Source: Crocinitomicaceae bacterium | Lineage (GTDB): Bacteria > Bacteroidota > Bacteroidia > Flavobacteriales_D > Crocinitomicaceae | Direction: 5' to 3' | DNA: 64,000 nt | Assembly: GCA_022447585.1 (NCBI GenBank) | Contig: JAKVAR010000006.1 | Location: 434,001-498,000 of the forward strand | Part shown: one piece after another, positions 44,936-53,854 of the stretch | Layout of the letters: each line of letters opens with the position of its first letter | How positions within the stretch are numbered: the first letter of the stretch is position 1 | Program-made: the position numbers and the translations under genes | Notes under the pieces: generated by a model | Seen by the model: only the letters and a program-made list of their open reading frames with translations | Database searches by the model: none | Told to the model about the DNA's origin: nothing

Positions 44936-45573
44936 AAAGATATATAGCAGAGTTAGTAGCCACTTTTTTCCTCATTTTTTGTGGAACAGGTGCAATGGTT
45001 ATTAATACTGAGATGGATGGGGTAATATCTCATTTTGGAGTTGCAACTGCTTGGGGACTTATTGTCGCAATTATGATTTTCGCTTATGGAAGAATTTCTG
45101 GAGCCCATATGAATCCTGCAGTGACTTTAACACTTGTGATTTTGAAGCTGCATCCTAAAAAAGAGATTATGCCTTATTTCGGTGCTCAATTAATTGGAGC
45201 TTTTGCAGCTAGTTTTATCCTACGAGTAATGTTCCCGGAGAATCAATTGCTAGGGGCTTCAATGCCTCAAGGCTCAGATTTACAGTCTTTTGCTTTAGAG
45301 TTCATTTTGACATTCATGTTAATGATTGTTATATTATTGACTTCACAAGGGAGAAGAATTGAACAATATTTTGCACCCATAGCAATTGGATTAACTGTTA
45401 TGCTTGAGGCGCTTTATGCTGGTCCGATTTCTAATGCAAGTATGAATCCATTTAGAAGTTTAGCGCCTGCAGTTGTTTCCGGACATATTGAACACTTATG
45501 GTTATATCTGGTAGCTACTACATTGGGGGCAGTAACTGCAGGTTTATATTGGATTTGGCAGAGAAATTATTGA
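44932..45573 (+). CDS. MIP-family channel (aquaglyceroporin), likely As(III) exit
   Basis: A 213-residue aquaporin-fold protein with six helices. The first pore motif is NPA at 61-63 (GAHMNPAVTLTL); the second, normally NPA, is NPF at 172-174 (ASMNPFRSLAPA). The selectivity-filter arginine R175 remains. In Sinorhizobium meliloti, AqpS replaces an As(III) pump in the ars operon and lets arsenite made by ArsC leave the cell; the same logic fits here because no ArsB, Acr3 or ArsA gene is seen. Translationally coupled to arsC. Substrate is inferred from context. Confidence 0.88.
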   Translation: MKRYIAELVATFFLIFCGTGAMVINTEMDGVISHFGVATAWGLIVAIMIFAYGRISGAHMNPAVTLTLVILKLHPKKEIMPYFGAQLIGAFAASFILRVMFPENQLLGASMPQGSDLQSFALEFILTFMLMIVILLTSQGRRIEQYFAPIAIGLTVMLEALYAGPISNASMNPFRSLAPAVVSGHIEHLWLYLVATTLGAVTAGLYWIWQRNY

Positions 45574-45682
45574 ATTCCTAGTATATTTAGAGCGTTCAAA
45601 TAAGAAGCAGACTCGAATGGGGGTGAATCAAAATTTTAACGTAATTTTACGGAAGAAAAATTAATTTTAACAAACACAACAT

Positions 45683-47239
45683 ATGGCAGAAGTAATGACA
45701 GATCTTGGGATTAGTGAGATTTTAGCTCAATTCGGGATTGATCCAGTTAACAATGGTGCCTCTACAGGTGGACATTGGTTTAACACTAGAGGAGAGAAAA
45801 TTGAATCAGTATCTCCAGTAGATGGTAAAGTTATCGCAACTGTAAATGCTGCAACTGAGGCAGATTACGAGGCGGTAGTTCTTAAAGGACAAGAAGCATT
45901 TAAATCTTGGAGAAAATGGACTGCTCCGGCTCGTGGAGAAGTTGTTCGTCAGTTAGCAACAAAATTACGTGAATACAAAGAGCCTTTAGGAAAGCTTGTT
46001 TCGTATGAAATGGGTAAATCTTACCAAGAAGGTTTAGGTGAGGTTCAAGAAATGATTGATATCTGTGATTTCGCAGTTGGTCTTTCTCGTCAACTTCATG
46101 GTTTAACAATGCATTCCGAGCGTCCAGGACATAGAATGTATGAGCAGTATCACCCTTTAGGAATTGTGGGTATTATTTCTGCATTTAATTTCCCGGTGGC
46201 AGTTTGGAACTGGAATACGGCCCTTGCTTGGGTTTGTGGTGATGTTTGTGTTTGGAAACCTTCTGAAAAGTCTCCAATTACTGCTTTAGCTTGTCAACAA
46301 ATCACGAAAGAAGTATTTGACGCTAATGGCGTTCCGGAAGGAGTTTCTGGTTTAGTTATTGGAGGTGCTGATTTAGGTGTTTTAATGTCTGAAGATAAAA
46401 GAATTCCTTTAGTTTCTGCCACAGGTTCAACTCGTATGGGGAAAGCTGTTGGTAAAGCAGTTGGTGCACGTTTAGGGAAGTCTCTTTTAGAGCTTGGAGG
46501 AAACAATGCAATTATCGTTACTCCAACTGCTGATTTAAAAATTGTACTACCAGGTGCGGTATTCGGTGCTGTAGGAACAGGAGGACAACGTTGTACTTCA
46601 ACTAGAAGATTAATTATTCATGAAGATGTATACGATACTTTCGTAAATGCGATTGTTAATGCTTACCCACAATTAAAAGTAGGTAATCCATTAGATGAGT
46701 CGAACCATGTTGGCCCATTAATTGATAAAGATGCTGTTGATATGTACTTAGCTGCTTTGGAAAAAGCAAAGGCTGAAGGAGGTAAGATTTTAGTTGAAGG
46801 CGGTGTATATGAAGGTGAAGGATATGAATCTGGATGCTACGTAAAACCTGCTGTTGTTGAAGCGAAGAACGAATTCGAAATTGTACAGCACGAAACCTTT
46901 GCTCCAATTTTATATGTCATGAAGTATTCTGGTGGCGTTGAAAACGCTATTGCAATTCAAAATGATGTTCCTCAAGGTTTATCTTCTGCTATTATGACAA
47001 ATAGCTTGAAAGAGTCTGAGGCATTTTTAGCTTGTTCAGGTTCTGATTGTGGAATTGCTAACGTTAATATCGGTACTTCAGGTGCTGAAATTGGTGGAGC
47101 ATTCGGCGGAGAGAAAGAAACAGGTGGTGGACGAGAATCTGGATCTGATGCTTGGAAAATCTATATGCGTCGCCAAACAAATACAATTAACTATACGGAT
47201 GATTTGCCATTGGCGCAAGGAATCAAGTTCGAACTATAA
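45683..47239 (+). CDS. ALDH7-type aldehyde dehydrogenase (alpha-aminoadipic semialdehyde)
   Basis: A 518-residue NAD-dependent aldehyde dehydrogenase of the antiquitin group. Catalytic C304 lies in GTGGQRCTSTRRL and general base E270 in LLELGGNNAII; both are the ALDH7 versions of the motifs. ALDH7 enzymes oxidise alpha-aminoadipic semialdehyde (piperideine-6-carboxylate) in lysine breakdown. The neighbours do not prove that pathway. It has its own terminator. Upstream, TAATTTTA (45642-45649) sits in a dyad CGTAA-TT-TTACG and may be the -7 region. Confidence 0.92.
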   Translation: MAEVMTDLGISEILAQFGIDPVNNGASTGGHWFNTRGEKIESVSPVDGKVIATVNAATEADYEAVVLKGQEAFKSWRKWTAPARGEVVRQLATKLREYKEPLGKLVSYEMGKSYQEGLGEVQEMIDICDFAVGLSRQLHGLTMHSERPGHRMYEQYHPLGIVGIISAFNFPVAVWNWNTALAWVCGDVCVWKPSEKSPITALACQQITKEVFDANGVPEGVSGLVIGGADLGVLMSEDKRIPLVSATGSTRMGKAVGKAVGARLGKSLLELGGNNAIIVTPTADLKIVLPGAVFGAVGTGGQRCTSTRRLIIHEDVYDTFVNAIVNAYPQLKVGNPLDESNHVGPLIDKDAVDMYLAALEKAKAEGGKILVEGGVYEGEGYESGCYVKPAVVEAKNEFEIVQHETFAPILYVMKYSGGVENAIAIQNDVPQGLSSAIMTNSLKESEAFLACSGSDCGIANVNIGTSGAEIGGAFGGEKETGGGRESGSDAWKIYMRRQTNTINYTDDLPLAQGIKFEL

Positions 47240-47257
47240 GCGAACAACATAATATTG

Positions 47258-47288
47258 AAAAGGTCAGTGTGTACACTGGCCTTTTTTT
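47258..47288 (+). terminator. Terminator of ALDH7 gene
   Basis: AAAAGGTCAGTG (47258-47269), loop TGTA, then CACTGGCCTTTT (47274-47285) with one G-U pair, followed by T residues to 47288. The converging gene's stop is 12 bases further on. Confidence 0.8.
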
Positions 47289-47300
47289 ATGCTCAATGAA

Positions 47301-47651
47301 TTAGTTCCAATTGAAAAAACTATCTCCTTCAATCGAAATCTGAAAACGCGCTCTTAGACGGTCCAAATGGAGCTTTGAATTTAAATCTCCTGCTTTTGCT
47401 TTGGCTTTAACACGATAGTATAGATTCATAGTCTCTCCAAATAAATCTTGGTCAAGTTTGTTCTTTATTTCTGCAATCTTCGCGTTGATTTCAATTAAAG
47501 TATACTCAGTATCGCCAAGTTCTTTTTCCTCTTCTGGGGTTATTTCCACTTTCTTCATGAGTTCTAAATAGCGCGGCAAAATCTGCCCCAGCACAAGGTT
47601 GAACTCATCGAGTTCTCTATTTAATCTGTGTTTTTGCTCGTTTAATCCCAT
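47301..47651 (-). CDS. Small helical protein of unknown function
   Basis: A 116-residue cytoplasmic protein, charged and mostly helical; residues 5-70 have heptad-like spacing (LNRELDEFNLVLGQILPRYLELMKKV, shown in part) that suggests a coiled coil. It ends SFFNWN. I do not recognise the family. It is a single gene converging with ALDH7 and divergent from hemW, with possible weak promoter elements upstream on the minus strand. Confidence 0.6.
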   Translation of the reverse strand: MGLNEQKHRLNRELDEFNLVLGQILPRYLELMKKVEITPEEEKELGDTEYTLIEINAKIAEIKNKLDQDLFGETMNLYYRVKAKAKAGDLNSKLHLDRLRARFQISIEGDSFFNWN

Positions 47652-47738
47652 ATCAATACATCAAGTTATTAATTCTTTCCTAGATTGCAAAAGGCAAAGT
47701 AATTAATTAACAAAACTTAAAAGCGCAACTCAATTCAT

Positions 47739-47746
47739 TAGCTTTG
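47739..47746 (+). promoter_or_regulatory. -7 box for hemW, next to the ATG
   Basis: TAGCTTTG, an exact TAnnTTTG match, ends four bases before the hemW ATG at 47751. Transcription would begin at or within a few bases of the start codon, implying a leaderless mRNA unless a second promoter exists. Confidence 0.5.
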
Positions 47747-47750
47747 TAAT

Positions 47751-48875
47751 ATGGCTGGAATCTATATTCATATTCCTTTTTGTAAACATAAGTGTACTTA
47801 TTGCGATTTTCATTTCAGTACTACTTTTGAAGAATATCGTCAAGAGATGATTGATTCGATCTGTCAAGAAATTGAATTGAGACATGAATATTTGGCAGGA
47901 AAAGAAATCAAAACGATCTATTTTGGAGGGGGAACACCAAGTATTTTGTTGGAATCTGAATTGAAGCAAATTATAAAAACTATTTCAACGCAATTTGAGA
48001 TCAATTCAAGGGCTGAGGTAACTTTTGAGGCAAATCCGGATGATATTAATGAGGAAGCATTGATCTTGTGGAAATCTGTCGGCGTCAATCGCTTAAGCAT
48101 TGGGTTACAATCGTTCAAGCAATCTGATTTGGACTGGATGAATCGAGCTCATAATGTGGAGGAATCATTGAATTGTGTGCAATTGGCTCAAAAGCATGGT
48201 TTCGATAATTTGACAGTGGATTTAATGTATGGTTTACCTGATTTGAATATGTCGGAGTGGTCAAATCACATTCAAAAAGTAATAGATATGGGGGTTCCTC
48301 ATATTTCCGCTTATTGTCTAACGATTGAAGAGAAAACGGCTTTGAGTAATTGGGTGAACCGAGGTAAAATTTCAACTCCGAATGAAGATGTACAATCTGA
48401 TCAATTCATGATGTTATTGGAAACGTTAGAGTCGAATGGGTTTGAACAATATGAAATTTCAAACTTCAGCAGTCCCGGTCATGAATCGAAGCATAATTCT
48501 AATTATTGGAAAGGTGAATGGTACTTGGGTGTAGGTCCAAGCGCTCATTCTTTCAATGGAACTTCAAGAAGTTGGAATATTACTAACAATCAGAAATACA
48601 TTAGAGCTGTAAAAGTTAAGTCGGAGATTTTTGAGACCGAGTTTCTTTCTAAATTAGATCAGTTTAACGAACGAATTTTGATTGGGTTAAGAACCATTTA
48701 TGGAGTAAAACGAACTGAATTGAATGATATTTTACCAATTTCGAGTGGTTTTGAGTCAGTTTTGAGGGGTTTTAAAGGAAAAGGATGGATTCAAGAAAAA
48801 GGTAATGTTTTGACTTTAACCAAAGAAGGAAAGCTTCGTGCAGATTTCATTGCATCTGAATTATTCATTGACTAA
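47751..48875 (+). CDS. hemW: Radical SAM haem chaperone HemW
   Basis: Formerly annotated as oxygen-independent coproporphyrinogen III oxidase; HemW binds haem and passes it to membrane proteins. The 374-residue protein has the radical SAM cluster C11, C15, C18 (CKHKCTYC), the SAM-binding GGGTPS, and HNSNYW near residue 245, the HNxxYW motif that marks HemW and separates it from true HemN. It has the HemW_C-like C-terminal domain (GLRTIYGVKR). Alone on its strand, far from hemACD. Confidence 0.93.
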   Translation: MAGIYIHIPFCKHKCTYCDFHFSTTFEEYRQEMIDSICQEIELRHEYLAGKEIKTIYFGGGTPSILLESELKQIIKTISTQFEINSRAEVTFEANPDDINEEALILWKSVGVNRLSIGLQSFKQSDLDWMNRAHNVEESLNCVQLAQKHGFDNLTVDLMYGLPDLNMSEWSNHIQKVIDMGVPHISAYCLTIEEKTALSNWVNRGKISTPNEDVQSDQFMMLLETLESNGFEQYEISNFSSPGHESKHNSNYWKGEWYLGVGPSAHSFNGTSRSWNITNNQKYIRAVKVKSEIFETEFLSKLDQFNERILIGLRTIYGVKRTELNDILPISSGFESVLRGFKGKGWIQEKGNVLTLTKEGKLRADFIASELFID

Positions 48876-48920
48876 TTAAAGTTTAAAATTTCATGTATAT
48901 TCATGAGCTAATTTAGCCGC

Positions 48921-51167
48921 ATGTCAAAAATTAAAAACGATATACCCAGCACAGGTTTTAAAGGATTTACAAATCATTGGAGAAATGATGTTGTTGCCGC
49001 GATAAGTGTTTCACTGGTTGCTCTTCCTCTTTCCTTGGCTATTGCTGTAGCTGCTGGAATACCACCTATCTCAGGCTTGATTACTGCAGTAATTGGAGGG
49101 TTGGTTACTACGTTCTTCAGAAGTAGTGCTCTCTCAATTAATGGACCAGCCGCTGGTTTAATAGGTGTTGTCTTGGCAGCTGTAATCGCCCTAGATGACG
49201 GTTGCGGATCCGTGAAAGCTTTCGAATATGTACTTGCAGCAATTATGGTCGCGGGCGGTTTACAAGTAATCGTTGGTTTACTAAAACTAGGGAGGATTGC
49301 AGAAATTTTTCCATCTACCGTAATTCACGGAATTTTGGCCTCTATTGGTATTATCATTTTTGCAAAGCAGATGCATGTCGCAATGGGAACAACTTCTGAT
49401 GCTGACAATACCATTGGAATTTTATCTGATATTTTTGTTAAGATTCCCGAGATTAATCCATTTATTGCGTTGATTTCTGGTATCGGAATCATTCTTCTTT
49501 TGTTCCATGCAAGAATTAGTTATAAAGTCTTTCACTTCATTCCTGCACCTGTTTGGGTATTGGCTATAGCGGTTCCAATTGTTTTGTTTTACAATTATTT
49601 AGAGGTAAACGAAATTGCTGTTTTAGGCGAAGCATTTAAGGCTCCAAATAACTATTTGATTGATATTCCAAGTGATTGGAAGGAAGGATTTGTGTTCCCG
49701 GACTTTTCTAAGTTTTTTACTGGTACATTTTGGATGGCCGTTATCTCGATTAATTTACTATCTACCGTAATTACATTGGCTGGAACTAAAGCTGTAGATA
49801 AACTTGATCCTTATAAGCGTAAAACAAACTTGAATAGAGATTTAGTTGGTGTGGGAATCAGTAGTATAATTTCTGGTGCTGTTGGTGGTCTTCCAATTAT
49901 CACAGTAATTGTTAGGAGTACAGTAAACGTGCACAATAATGCCAAGACGAAATGGTCTAATTTTTACCACGGTTTATTCATCGTCTTATTTATCCTTTTT
50001 CTAACGCCAGTTATTCAAATGTTTCCTAAAGCAGCATTGGCTGCAGTGCTCGTAATTACTGGTATTAAGTTGGCTTCACCTCGTTTGTTTAAAGAGATTT
50101 ACAATCAAGGATTGGAGCAAATGATTTTCTTCTTAGCCACAATCGTTATTACGTTGTACAAAGATCCGTTAATTGGTTTGCTAGGCGGTATGGGTATTAC
50201 ATTGATTGCCCATTTACTAATTTCAAGGGTGTCGATTCCACAATTTATCCAAATGATTGTAAACCCTGGAACTAAACTCAAGGAGAATCAGGATGGAACT
50301 TATACGCTAAAGGTCAAAGGGATTGCAAATTTTATGTCGATGTTAAGGTTGATTGGTATATTGGAAAAGATTCCAGCTGGAGCCAATTTACAAGTTGATT
50401 TGTCTAAGACAAGGATAATTGATTTGACCTTTCAAGAGAAGCTGCTAGATTTTAGAAGAGTGCATCGCTTGACTGGAGGCAAAGTTCAAATAATTGGATT
50501 GAATCAACATGTCGCCGCATCGAATCATAATCTCGCGCTGAAAAGCTTAATAGTTCCAAATTATCAAAAGACTTCGCCAAGGCAACAGCGTATCAAGAAA
50601 ATTGCTCAGGATAATGGCTGGTTATACACGCGTGAAGAACAAGTTGATTCAAGTGAACTTTTAGAATTTGATTTTTTCCAATCACGTCCTCTGGAAAAGA
50701 AAGCCAATGTAATTGGAGGGGAGTTCACCGATAATGGTGTCGATTGGGAAATTAGCGATGTTGTTTTTGATGAAGGCGCGATGCTTTCGAAAGAGGTATA
50801 CAAGACAACTGTTCAATTATTGCACTTGCCAAGGGAAATCCCTTCGTTTGTGATTGAACAAGAAGGAATTTTTGATAAACTTTTTGACAAGGTACTTTCA
50901 CTGAGTACGACGAACGATATAGATTTTGAAGAAAGTCCAGAATTTTCTAATAATTTGAGATTAACCGGTGAAGATGAGCAGGCAATTCGCGGTTTATTCA
51001 CTCCTGGACTCATAGGCTTTTTAGAAACAGAGGAAATTTATCACATTGAATGTAATGGAACTGCATTGATTATTTTCAAGTCACTTCGAAATGCAAATAC
51101 AGGTGAGATGAAAAACATGGTGCGATTCAGTGAAGAACTTGTCAAAAATCTCGTTCAGTGGTCTTAA
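48921..51167 (+). CDS. SulP-family anion transporter with STAS and extra C-terminal region
   Basis: A 748-residue transporter for sulfate, bicarbonate or another anion. The first 425 residues form the SulP membrane domain (VAAISVSLVALPLSLAIAVAAGIPP is the family opening, shown by VALPLSLAIAVAAGIPP). A STAS domain spans about 445-545. About 200 further residues (550-748) follow: a linker with WLYTREEQVDSS and then an alpha/beta-looking stretch ending RLTGEDEQAIRGLFTPGLIGFLE. That addition is not part of the usual SulP protein. TAATTTAG (48909-48916) may be its -7 box. It overlaps the VanZ-like gene by ten bases. Confidence 0.88.
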   Translation: MSKIKNDIPSTGFKGFTNHWRNDVVAAISVSLVALPLSLAIAVAAGIPPISGLITAVIGGLVTTFFRSSALSINGPAAGLIGVVLAAVIALDDGCGSVKAFEYVLAAIMVAGGLQVIVGLLKLGRIAEIFPSTVIHGILASIGIIIFAKQMHVAMGTTSDADNTIGILSDIFVKIPEINPFIALISGIGIILLLFHARISYKVFHFIPAPVWVLAIAVPIVLFYNYLEVNEIAVLGEAFKAPNNYLIDIPSDWKEGFVFPDFSKFFTGTFWMAVISINLLSTVITLAGTKAVDKLDPYKRKTNLNRDLVGVGISSIISGAVGGLPIITVIVRSTVNVHNNAKTKWSNFYHGLFIVLFILFLTPVIQMFPKAALAAVLVITGIKLASPRLFKEIYNQGLEQMIFFLATIVITLYKDPLIGLLGGMGITLIAHLLISRVSIPQFIQMIVNPGTKLKENQDGTYTLKVKGIANFMSMLRLIGILEKIPAGANLQVDLSKTRIIDLTFQEKLLDFRRVHRLTGGKVQIIGLNQHVAASNHNLALKSLIVPNYQKTSPRQQRIKKIAQDNGWLYTREEQVDSSELLEFDFFQSRPLEKKANVIGGEFTDNGVDWEISDVVFDEGAMLSKEVYKTTVQLLHLPREIPSFVIEQEGIFDKLFDKVLSLSTTNDIDFEESPEFSNNLRLTGEDEQAIRGLFTPGLIGFLETEEIYHIECNGTALIIFKSLRNANTGEMKNMVRFSEELVKNLVQWS

Positions 51168-51514
51168 GGGTTTCTTTAATTATTGTGCTTATTGGAATCG
51201 CTTATTTAAGCCTTACTCCATTAGAAACTGTGGTTGTTGGTAATGATAAAATTAGCCATTTTATCGCCTACTCTGTGCTAATGTTTAACGCTGGTTTACT
51301 CACATTTAAGTCTAAAAGAAATTTCCGTTTAGCAATTTTAATTTGTTTAGGTTTTGGCGCTTTGATTGAAGTTGTTCAACATTTTGTTCCTGGACGGTTT
51401 ATGTCTGGATATGATATGATTGCAAATTCATTAGGTGTTCTTATCGGGACTATTCAAACGGTCGTATTATATAAACCAGTTTGTAAATTTCTGCGAGCAA
51501 CGAGAATAATTTAG
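51158..51514 (+). CDS. VanZ-family membrane protein
   Basis: A 118-residue protein with three or four helices. The sequence DKISHFIAYSVLMF and ALIEVVQHFVPGRFMSGYDMIANSLGVLIG carry the VanZ-like signature (Asp-Lys-x-x-His...Glu-x-x-Gln...Arg-x-x-Asp-x-x-x-Asn). It starts with GTG inside the end of the SulP gene. Small stand-alone VanZ-like proteins are common in Bacteroidota and have no established role; the name comes from the teicoplanin-resistance gene. Confidence 0.85.
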   Translation: MVLRVSLIIVLIGIAYLSLTPLETVVVGNDKISHFIAYSVLMFNAGLLTFKSKRNFRLAILICLGFGALIEVVQHFVPGRFMSGYDMIANSLGVLIGTIQTVVLYKPVCKFLRATRII

Positions 51515-51515
51515 G

Positions 51516-51523
51516 TAACTTTA
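51516..51523 (+). promoter_or_regulatory. -7-like box for ALDH8-like gene
   Basis: TAACTTTA matches 7 of 8 bases of TAnnTTTG, directly after the VanZ-like stop, with about 15 bases of leader to the ATG at 51542. No clear -33 element. Confidence 0.4.
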
Positions 51524-51541
51524 CGATTCAAATTAAAGTAC

Positions 51542-52984
51542 ATGGAAAAACTTCAAAATTTCATCAATGGTGAGTATTGTGATCCAATTCAGGGACAATA
51601 CATCGACAACTATGAGCCAGCAACGGGAAAGGTATATAGTTTTATACCAAATTCAGGTACGGAAGATGTTCAGAAGGCAGTAGATGCAGCTGAAAAAGCA
51701 TTTCCTATTTGGTCCAAGATGTCAATTGAGGAAAGAAGTAAGATTCTAGTTAAACTATCTGAAGGTATTGAAGCTCGAATGGATGAATTTGTTCAGGCAG
51801 AGTCAAGGGATAATGGAAAACCTGTTTCTTTGGCTGGTCATGTAGATATTCCTAGGGCAGTTTCTAATTTTCACTTTTTTGCAACTGCGATTTTGCATTT
51901 TGCTTCGGAATCACATAATATGGAAGGTTTAGGAATCAACTATACGGTTCGCAAACCTATCGGTATTGTTGGGTGTATATCTCCTTGGAACTTACCCTTG
52001 TACCTTTTCTCATGGAAAATTGCACCAGCCTTGGCGGCAGGAAACTGTATTGTAGCAAAGCCCTCGGAAGTGACTCCATATACGGCTTATCTGTTAGGTA
52101 AAGTTGCTCAGGAAGCTGGAATGCCTCCGGGTGTATTGAACATTCTTCATGGTGAAGGCGGATCAGTTGGAGATGCCATTGTTAAACATCCAAAAGTGAA
52201 AGCAATTTCATTTACCGGAGGAACAAAAACAGGAGAGTATATTGCTCGTACTGCTGCACCAATGTTTAAGAAACTATCGCTTGAATTGGGAGGGAAGAAT
52301 CCTAATATCATTTTTGCGGATTGCGACTTTAAAGAGATGTTGAGTACAACCTTGCGTTCTTCATTCGCAAATCAAGGACAAATCTGCCTTTGCGGTTCAC
52401 GTATTTTTGTCGAGAGATCAATCTATAATAAATTCAAAGAAGAGTTTGTTAAACGGGTAGAAGCGACTGTAGTTTCGAATCCTCAAGATCCTGCCGCTAA
52501 GATGGGAGCTGTGGTTTCTAAACCGCACATGGAAAAAGTACTTTCATATGTTGAGCTAGCTAAAGAAGAAGGAGGAACTGTTTTAACGGGAGGTGTTCAA
52601 GTTAAATTGGACGAGCCTTATGATGAAGGTTATTATATAAGACCAACTGTAATTGAAGGTCTTGCATATGATTGCAGATCCAACCAAGAAGAGATTTTTG
52701 GACCTGTGGTAACAATTACTCCTTTTGACACAGAAGAAGAGGTTTTAATGATGGCTAACTCTACTGAATATGGCTTAAGTTCTACATTATGGACTTCGGA
52801 TCTGAAAAGAGCACACCGAATGGCAGATCAGTTACAGGCAGGTATTGTTTGGATTAATGCCTGGTTAGTTAGAGACCTAAGAACTCCTTTTGGAGGAGTT
52901 AAAGCTTCAGGTGTAGGTCGTGAAGGAGGTTGGGAGGCCCTGAGGTTTTTTACAGAACCAAAGAACGTGTTTATTAAATATTAA
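51542..52984 (+). CDS. ALDH8-like semialdehyde dehydrogenase
   Basis: A 480-residue NAD-dependent aldehyde dehydrogenase. Catalytic C282 lies in FANQGQICLCGSR and E248 in LSLELGGKNP; N150 (SPWN) stabilises the oxyanion. Overall sequence is closest in character to 2-aminomuconic/2-hydroxymuconic semialdehyde dehydrogenases (ALDH8), enzymes after ring opening in the kynurenine and catechol pathways. The next gene is phenylalanine hydroxylase, which supports aromatic amino acid catabolism, though two hairpins separate the genes. No ring-cleavage dioxygenase is in the window, so the substrate is unproven. Confidence 0.88.
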   Translation: MEKLQNFINGEYCDPIQGQYIDNYEPATGKVYSFIPNSGTEDVQKAVDAAEKAFPIWSKMSIEERSKILVKLSEGIEARMDEFVQAESRDNGKPVSLAGHVDIPRAVSNFHFFATAILHFASESHNMEGLGINYTVRKPIGIVGCISPWNLPLYLFSWKIAPALAAGNCIVAKPSEVTPYTAYLLGKVAQEAGMPPGVLNILHGEGGSVGDAIVKHPKVKAISFTGGTKTGEYIARTAAPMFKKLSLELGGKNPNIIFADCDFKEMLSTTLRSSFANQGQICLCGSRIFVERSIYNKFKEEFVKRVEATVVSNPQDPAAKMGAVVSKPHMEKVLSYVELAKEEGGTVLTGGVQVKLDEPYDEGYYIRPTVIEGLAYDCRSNQEEIFGPVVTITPFDTEEEVLMMANSTEYGLSSTLWTSDLKRAHRMADQLQAGIVWINAWLVRDLRTPFGGVKASGVGREGGWEALRFFTEPKNVFIKY

Positions 52985-53013
52985 TATATTTACTACATAC
53001 AATGATGATTAGT

Positions 53014-53059
53014 ACTACATATTATTATCCTGAACTCACATGTGAGCTGGATATGTAGT
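53014..53059. other. Two-part stem-loop in the ALDH-pheH gap
   Basis: ACTACATAT (53014-53022) pairs with ATATGTAGT (53051-53059) and encloses a second perfect palindrome CTCACATGTGAG (53035-53046), with ATCC/GGAT pairing between them. It starts 30 bases after the ALDH stop and has no T-run, so it may be a regulatory RNA structure or a protein-binding site. Confidence 0.5.
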
Positions 53060-53086
53060 GCCCAAATATTATAAACTTTTTACACT

Positions 53087-53118
53087 GCCCGGTTCAAAAT
53101 GAACCGGGCTTTTTTTTT
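53087..53118 (+). terminator. Strong terminator upstream of pheH
   Basis: GCCCGGTTCA (53087-53096), loop AAA, TGAACCGGGC (53100-53109), then nine T residues. It should end the ALDH transcript. Its end is only 13 bases from the hydroxylase ATG, so that gene needs a promoter overlapping this structure or depends on read-through. Confidence 0.85.
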
Positions 53119-53131
53119 AAATAATAATTTG

Positions 53132-53854
53132 ATGAAACAACAATTCGACAAGTACACAGAAGAGGATTCCTTAGTATGGAAAACTCTTTTTGAAAGACAA
53201 GAGAAGAACCTACAAGATAAAGCTTGTGAGGAATATCTTGATGCTCTCGAGGATATGAAGGACGTGCTTAATGCAAATAAAATCCCAAATTTTTCTGAGT
53301 TAAATCATTGGTTTGAATCCAAAACGGGTTGGGAGATTTATTGCGTACCCGGTTTAATTCCGGTCGATCAGTTTTTCGACTTATTATCGCGCAAAAAATT
53401 CTGTTCCTCAACTTGGTTAAGGACAATCGACCAGTTAGATTATTTAGAAGAGCCAGATATGTTTCACGATACTTTCGGTCATATTCCGCTACTCTCAAAT
53501 CCGGTGTTTTCAAATTTCGCCTATGAGTTCGGTAAATTGGGTAAATCATTAGCGAATGACCAGAATAAAGTTTTAATGCTTCAACGGTTATATTGGTTTA
53601 CTATTGAGTTCGGTTTGATCGAACAAAATGGATTGAAGATTTATGGCGCTGGAATTGCTTCTTCGTTCGGAGAATCAATTTCATCATTGGCCGATGGGAG
53701 TCAAAAGCATAAGTTTGAAATGGAAGAGGTTTTGAATCGAGTTTTTAAGACCGATGAAATTCAAAATACATACTTTGTAATAGATAGCTTCGAATCTTTG
53801 TTTGAATCGATTTTAGTATTAACTCAAAAATGGTCATATGAATTGGTTAGTTAA
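53132..53854 (+). CDS. phhA: Phenylalanine 4-monooxygenase
   Basis: Hydroxylates phenylalanine to tyrosine with tetrahydropterin, O2 and non-haem iron. The ATG at 53132 gives 240 residues; a longer frame begins inside the terminator hairpin. The Fe ligands are H112 and H117 (FHDTFGH) and E159 (YWFTIEFGL). It lacks the regulatory ACT domain of animal enzymes, as do other bacterial PheH. Its partner dehydratase overlaps the 3' end by 17 bases. Tryptophan or tyrosine hydroxylation cannot be ruled out from sequence but is unlikely in bacteria. Confidence 0.94.
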   Translation: MKQQFDKYTEEDSLVWKTLFERQEKNLQDKACEEYLDALEDMKDVLNANKIPNFSELNHWFESKTGWEIYCVPGLIPVDQFFDLLSRKKFCSSTWLRTIDQLDYLEEPDMFHDTFGHIPLLSNPVFSNFAYEFGKLGKSLANDQNKVLMLQRLYWFTIEFGLIEQNGLKIYGAGIASSFGESISSLADGSQKHKFEMEEVLNRVFKTDEIQNTYFVIDSFESLFESILVLTQKWSYELVS

